Below the pieces are notes generated by a model. The model was not told where the DNA came from. It saw only the letters and a list, made by a program, of their open reading frames with translations, and did not search any database. Below, piece by piece: positions 59,901 through 64,000 of a DNA stretch of 64,000 nt (the stretch's first letter is position 1; every line of letters begins with the position of its first letter). The translations under genes were made by a program, and so were the position numbers. Source of the stretch: Leptoclinus maculatus (lineage: Eukaryota > Chordata > Actinopteri > Perciformes > Stichaeidae); assembly GCA_032191485.1 (NCBI GenBank), contig JAVDOI010000006.1, forward strand, positions 11,713,850 through 11,777,849, in the 5' to 3' direction.

Positions 59901-62660
59901 AGTCATTGTTACCATATCAGATGAAACTGAATTATCTTCTACCCTGATAGTCATACTGAACTGCAATTTTGTATTACTTCATGATTCAGTTTGTGCTCAT
60001 ATAATAATACATTTATTTAATATAAATAACTATGCTGTTTTCTGTGTGGGAGGGAATGTTAGTTTTCCCAAACCGATCAGTAGCAAGCGACATATCTGTT
60101 GCACATCTTTTTCAGCTGAAACAGAAGCTGCAGGACTGCTTGCTGGGAGCAGTTAACAATTTTCAAGTCAAGTGAAGTTTGAAATCTAAGAGCTGATATT
60201 TCTTTAAGTAGACTTCCAAAGACCTGCAGCTGTGTGGATCTCATCTATTCTTGTCAATACTGTCGTGGCTCAGGCAGAGATGCCGTCCCCTATCTAAATT
60301 CTGCCTACAAAGCTCTGATTGGCTCAGTTTTTTTTCTAACCGGGGCGACAAATAGCTGTCAAAGAACACAACAGTATGAAGTCTGGAACCTTTTAATCTT
60401 TAGTCTTCTTTATTAAAAAACTTGAAGCGATGAATCCTTTCAGCATACAGTTAAAGTGCCGATAAATGAGTTGCTCTTCCTCTGAGGAGGCCTCTCAAGA
60501 TGTGTTTGCTACTGCCAGCGGTCAATTACGAGCCATTTCAAACAGAACTAAGGGACCTGTGGTATTAAAACACATTCGTTGTTTCCACCAAGTCCACCAA
60601 GACTGAAATCTTGAGAATTTTAACTTAAAAAAATGAATGAAAAAATGTGAGATGATCTTGAGCTTCGGAGATTTACAGTGTTTTAGATATCGGATATTTA
60701 AGAATGAAGCCCAGATATTCATGTGACACACAGTGTACATTTCTGGTTCAACAAAAGCTCCACTGTTTGAGGGAGGAGAGAGTAAAAGAGCAGACGGAAA
60801 GCAGACTAATAGGTTAATGAGGTCATAACAGTAGGGACAGAAGTATAGAAAGAGATCATGATGAGAACAGGTGGTAAAAGAATGGCAGCAAAAGACACAC
60901 AGTGAGGCACAGGGAGAGATCAGCATGGAGAACATCCACCAATAAGAGACGGACATGACAATGATAGAGGGGTTTTTGTTTTAACCAAAGCTTGTTGACA
61001 CGCACACACATCGGGACACAGATAATAATTCACTTTGATACAAACACACACAAACTGTCATGAATTCACCAACACACAATGTTGGAACAAATGTACACAT
61101 GTAAACAACAAACTTGAAGGTGTTACAGAGGGGTGTACCACAAAGCCAGATTAGTGGGTTAGCGAGGATATTGACCCTAAAGCGAGAGTTTCCTTTGACA
61201 TGAAAGTGGCCTTATGCTGCAGATCACTTTATGTTCCGAGTTTTTGATTGAAATCGGCTAAAAAGCGCCTTTCACTAATCAACTCTTTTGGAAATAGCCT
61301 TACTCATATAGTCAATAGCCAATCTATGAGCAGTACAGATTCTCGGCTGAGGGAAGAAATGAATGCAAGCTTGTTGAGCCATAATGTTACATTAGTAATG
61401 CAATTACAATTTTGTGCAGTAGCAGAGTCGCACTTAACAACCCCCCAGAGCCTGATGAAGAAACCCTGGGTTAACAGGCAAGCTGATAACCACCATAGTG
61501 GTACCCATTATCTCTGACTAGGGCTTTAAGTTTTTTCGAGCAAGCTCAGGCAAACAGCGAAAAAAAAAAAAAGCAGACTAAAGTCTATAAATATTCCGAA
61601 CAATGCATTCATACAGGGTTAAGTTTTCAGACCAATTATACCATTTCCCCTGGTGCATGGAGCTTGAGAATGTAAACAGTCTCTCATTTGGCAGCAGACG
61701 TTCACAGTCTGAGCAGGAGATGAGAGGCAGAGTAAAACCGCAGTGTGCTTTTGGTTACTTAATGAGGGCAACACTCAGCGCTGTGGTTGTTGAACCCTGC
61801 CAATGGGCCAGAGAGCTCACACGAGTCCATTCAAGCCGTCTAAAAATGAAGCGGTTAACATTTCATGAGAGAGGGACGTGGCGTATATCTGTGTTTGATC
61901 TACGAATCACAGGCTTGGTTGTTTATTTTGAAAAAAAAAGCTACAGGCTGATATTTAAATTTGGCATTTAATTTGAGATATTTCTATGTCCATGACTTTC
62001 TCCTATTTTAACTCTTTAATCACATTTCTGCAGTTTTATAACTCAGTGTACTGATTATTCATATACATCAAAATGTGAAATTAAAATTCCCTGCAGACAA
62101 ATTTGATTGCTTTTCTCGCAAAAAGGCCGTAATGTCCCTTCTAATCTAAAATAAATTTGTATCTCTTATCAAGGTGCTTCACAGAAAATATCTCAATTGA
62201 TTTGTATAATATTCTGGTATGATGTTTTGAAAAGCAGAGGTTTTATAGCACAGTTTTGGAGATAGGGGCTCTGTAATTAGGCCCTTCTAACCCCGGCATG
62301 AATTAAAGCGTTTGAACAGCACCCAAGAACTCCAGCTGCTGCTGTGAAAACACACATCCTCCTGTCCACATCAATCACTGCTCCCTCTTCAATTCACTCT
62401 TCTCCACTCTTTTTTATCTCACCTTTCCTTTAACACCCTTCTCTCTCATCCACAATCACTGGACTGCCGTTAGGAGAACAATGGAAACACTGCCCTCAGC
62501 TTCTCCTGTGTTGAATCTTTGATGTGACCTCTGGGTTGTCTGTCCACAGATGGACCCCGTCCAGAAAGCTGTGATGACGCACACCTTCGGGCCACCTATG
62601 ATGAAGACGAAGCGGCCAATCATCTCCTGTAACGTCTGTCAAATACGCTTCAACTCAGAG
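48031..62660 (+). CDS. znf385a: Zinc finger protein 385A, 5' part (coding exons 1-3; continues past the window)
   Basis: Exons: 48031-48058 (GT donor 48059), 58571-58716, 62550-62660. All junctions keep frame; first 95 aa seen. The reading MILG-SVNRPGPVPAFLR, PLDMKHFLQFPME, IGLFHNFNT, MDPVQKAVMTHTFG, MKTKRPIISCNVCQIRFNSE matches the start of ZNF385A (HZF) in order. An upstream in-frame ATG adds MVDIYR before the usual MILG start; an in-frame TAA 18 bases further upstream closes the frame. The last exon in view holds the first half of zinc finger 1 (ISCNVCQIRF, a C-x2-C pair); its histidines and the other two fingers must lie to the right. Family role: RNA-binding, U1-like C2H2 protein that modulates p53 target choice and mRNA transport in neurons and megakaryocytes. 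Intron 1 is 10.5 kb, intron 2 3.8 kb. Confidence 0.93.
48059..50480. other. znf385a intron 1, left part
   Basis: AT-rich intron without recognised exon or repeat. A short region around 49600-49760 is open for 64 codons on the minus strand but has no family resemblance. Confidence 0.35.
50490..50690 (+). repeat. Decayed teleost interspersed repeat in znf385a intron 1
   Basis: Contains GAGTCAGGGCATCGCCAAAG, TTACAATTCATCCTATGGGG, GTTGAGACATTTTCCTCAAA, and CCAACCAATAGTTGTAC, blocks of a very abundant fish repeat. The copy is degenerate and rearranged. Confidence 0.6.
51840..52500 (+). repeat. Probable interspersed repeat in znf385a intron 1
   Basis: Opens AAAGGGAAATTCCGGTATTT and contains GTTGACCCATCCATCCATCT, ACAGTACCTGACTTGCTCCT, GAGCGAAAACTGATATTGTT, phrases that I associate with fish repeats. 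Ends are not sharp. Confidence 0.45.
53540..53880. promoter_or_regulatory. Candidate conserved non-coding element A in znf385a intron 1
   Basis: Repeat-free stretch with several homeodomain-type ATTAAT/ATTA sites (CTTCATTAATTGCAAAT, ACATTAATCAGCG) and TATAAATTAC, of balanced composition. It has no coding frame. Conservation cannot be tested here, so this is a low-confidence suggestion. Confidence 0.22.
53892..53952. repeat. (GT)n microsatellite
   Basis: About 30 GT units directly after candidate element A. Confidence 0.95.
54330..54800. promoter_or_regulatory. Candidate conserved non-coding element B in znf385a intron 1
   Basis: GC-balanced, repeat-free block with E-boxes (CAGATGTG), TGACGTCA-like CGACGTCACTGACA, and TTGGCTAAATGAATTGCCAA, a near-palindrome (TTGGC...GCCAA) of NFI type at 54773-54792. 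Three frames are open for 60-84 codons but none resembles a known protein and none has a matching splice partner. Read as possible regulatory DNA. Confidence 0.25.
55895..56355 (+). repeat. Teleost interspersed repeat in znf385a intron 1
   Basis: Contains AATGCCAAAAACTGCAGTTC, ATGGCCACTTGAGGCTGGCT, CAAACTTTACAGCAGAAATA, TTTTGGTCTCTATAGCTAAT, CCAAGATGGCTGAGGCCG and ACATCACGGAGACTACATCA, in the order of a repeat I know from many fish genomes. The order of blocks suggests a nearly complete copy of about 460 bases. Class unknown to me. Confidence 0.8.
56360..57880. other. znf385a intron 1, right part
   Basis: No exon recognised. A purine-rich block (about 57390-57600) gives Glu/Arg-rich frames on one strand and Ser/Leu-rich frames on the other; this is composition, not a gene. 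A short (AT)n lies at 57857-57873. Confidence 0.35.
57882..58402. repeat. Teleost interspersed repeat with inverted ends, close to znf385a exon 2
   Basis: The right end GTGTATTTCCCTAAATGTTG plus AACTATTCCTTTC and the left end AAAAAGTTTGACATTTTGGA are imperfect inverted repeats. Inside are TTAATTAGTGACCTTTAGAG, GAGGTGCTGCGAGGAAGATT and CTCCCCGTTTCCAGTC, blocks of a fish repeat that usually ends GTCGAACTATTCCTTTAA. It looks like a non-autonomous DNA element with other sequence in its middle. It ends about 170 bases before exon 2. Confidence 0.7.
58717..61120. other. znf385a intron 2, left part
   Basis: AT-rich intron. No exon, RNA gene or clear repeat was recognised. Confidence 0.35.
61125..61550. 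repeat. Probable teleost DNA element in znf385a intron 2
   Basis: Left part GGGGTGTACCACAAAGCCAG, ATTAGTGGGTTAGCGAGGAT; right part AACCCTGGGTTAACAGGCAA, TGATAACCACCATAGTGGTA then TTATCTCTGACTAGGG. These are the two ends of a fish repeat as I remember it. ACCACCATAGTGGT is itself a near-perfect palindrome at 61489-61502. Confidence 0.5.
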
Positions 62661-63164
62661 GTATGAAACCTTAAACACTTCAAATGAAGGATCCGCTTTT
62701 ATAGCAGCTGGCACAGTGGGTCTGTCAAGCTTTGGATTCCTAAAAAATGCCAAAGCAGTGTGCATGCGGTAGTAATATGAGTGATGTTTGCCATTAAAAG
62801 AGTTTGGAGGACCTTGTCTCTCTTATAACCTTTACAAAACCAAAAACACATACGCAAAAGTGTAGGAAATTAATTAAAGTGTGTCTATCCGCCAAATGTT
62901 AGCTGCAATGTTAGCATGTCCGGCTAACTCAGTCAATAATTGGCTAACCACCAAGTCCTTCTCCAGCTGAGCCGAAAGAGAGCAACAGCTGACTTCCTGT
63001 TGGCTCCTCTCACACATCAATGGGCTAAAATAATCTAATCGTACAGCTAGACTTTCCAAATGTTATTGGAACGAATGGATAGAATTCTGAGAATGAAAAG
63101 AATACCCTAATTTTTCTAATTTCAGCTCCCAAAATCAAGCGTTGCTTGCTGAAAATGAGAATGA
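62661..63164 (+). other. znf385a intron 3, start
   Basis: Sequence after the exon 3 donor (GTATGA). Nothing recognised. Confidence 0.4.
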
Positions 63165-63183
63165 GGGGGGGGGGGGGGGGGGG
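63165..63183. repeat. Poly(G) tract of 19
   Basis: Uninterrupted G run in znf385a intron 3; a second run of 12 G lies at 63360-63371. Confidence 0.95.
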
Positions 63184-64000
63184 AGGACCTTAGCAAACAG
63201 TCAAACCGTCACAGAGCACTGCACCTGCACTCTTGACGAATTAAATTATGACCTAAAAAGTTTGCTGGCTGAAGTCAAAGTTATTTGGTGATTGACTGTA
63301 CAGCTGGAGCAGGTGAGAACTTCACAGTTTCTCAGCTCCAATTTTAGCCTGTCCAGGAAGGGGGGGGGGGGACTGAGAAAATCCCTGCCTGCTTAATTTA
63401 TTCTTTGACTGTCCAGTATCATTTTTGATGTCCTTCTGCACTCCAGTATCAAAAGCGTATGGGGATGTTGTGTCAAAAGCAACTAAAAGGACAGCAAGCA
63501 AGTTTCAGAAAGTTTGCAAAACCTTTATTTTAAGTGTACAGAGATTTTGTTGGTCAGGCTTGAAAAGCATATTTCAGGTGAGTATAATGAGTGTTTTTTA
63601 AATCCACCCTGATAAGGTTTAATGGAGGGATGTGAGACGTGTGAGGGTGAACCACCTTAAAGCTGATGGAGCACATTTTCTGCATTTCACTCTTGACAGA
63701 CGGCACTATGCCAACATGAGGCAGAGGGACTGAAATAAAAGAGGTCAGAAGATATAAAACTCTAGAGGAATGACTTGAGTGTCCCCATTAAAGAGGCAGT
63801 AGTGTTAACTGAAGTTGAAAAGCAAATAGCTCATGATGTGGACATCCAAAACCCAGCTATTGGATGTCATGACTGATGTGTTAAGAGTCAAGTACTGGGC
63901 CTTTTATAGTGTGTATGTGTTTGTAAGTACACATGTACAGAGGAAGTATCTTGATGGTCAGAGACTCTTTCATTGCACGGAGAAATAAGAAATTAGATAG
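63184..64000 (+). other. znf385a intron 3, to the window edge
   Basis: No further znf385a exon is visible before position 64000; the next coding exon, which should complete zinc finger 1, lies outside. Confidence 0.4.

Overview
The window is vertebrate nuclear DNA. The genes have many short exons with GT-AG introns, long AT-rich introns and intergenic stretches, dense microsatellites, and several interspersed repeats that I recognise as common in teleost fish. The genes and these repeats point to a ray-finned fish, probably a percomorph; I cannot name the species. No prokaryotic or viral genes, and no CRISPR array, are visible.

Layout, left to right. (1) smarcc2 (+, 793-10613, 26 coding exons, about 2 kb of 3' UTR), the BAF170 core subunit of BAF chromatin remodellers. 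(2) myl6 (-, 16910 down to 13349, 6 coding exons), the essential myosin light chain, convergent with smarcc2 with only about 0.3 kb between the two poly(A) signals. (3) tsfm (-, 20689 down to 18392, 6 coding exons), mitochondrial elongation factor Ts. (4) endou-like (+, 22218-26766, 9 coding exons), a secreted EndoU-family endoribonuclease with two somatomedin-B domains and a TATA promoter, divergent from tsfm. (5) neurod4 (+, non-coding exon 1 ending at 31412, single coding exon 33101-34099), a proneural bHLH factor. (6) A 1.24 kb GATA/GACA satellite just downstream of neurod4, then about 11.5 kb without recognisable genes. (7) The 5' part of znf385a (+, coding exons at 48031, 58571 and 62550), which runs off the right edge.

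The genes do not form one pathway. smarcc2, neurod4 and znf385a are nuclear regulators; myl6, tsfm and endou are cytoskeletal, mitochondrial and secreted proteins. I know human SMARCC2 and MYL6 to be neighbours and the others to lie on 12q13-q14, so the block looks like conserved synteny, fully consistent with orthology. All exon limits were read by hand, and reading frame was checked across every junction: smarcc2 1053 aa, myl6 151 aa, tsfm 309 aa, endou 387 aa, neurod4 332 aa, znf385a first 95 aa.

I found no convincing undescribed system. The most unusual signals are two GC-AG introns in the small myl6 gene, a splice-donor consensus overlapping the smarcc2 stop codon, a Trp-to-Cys change in helix 2 of the neurod4 bHLH, three dispersed copies of a ~50 bp unit in one endou intron, the GATA/GACA block, and several pure C or G runs. 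Repeat names are from memory, without a library search.
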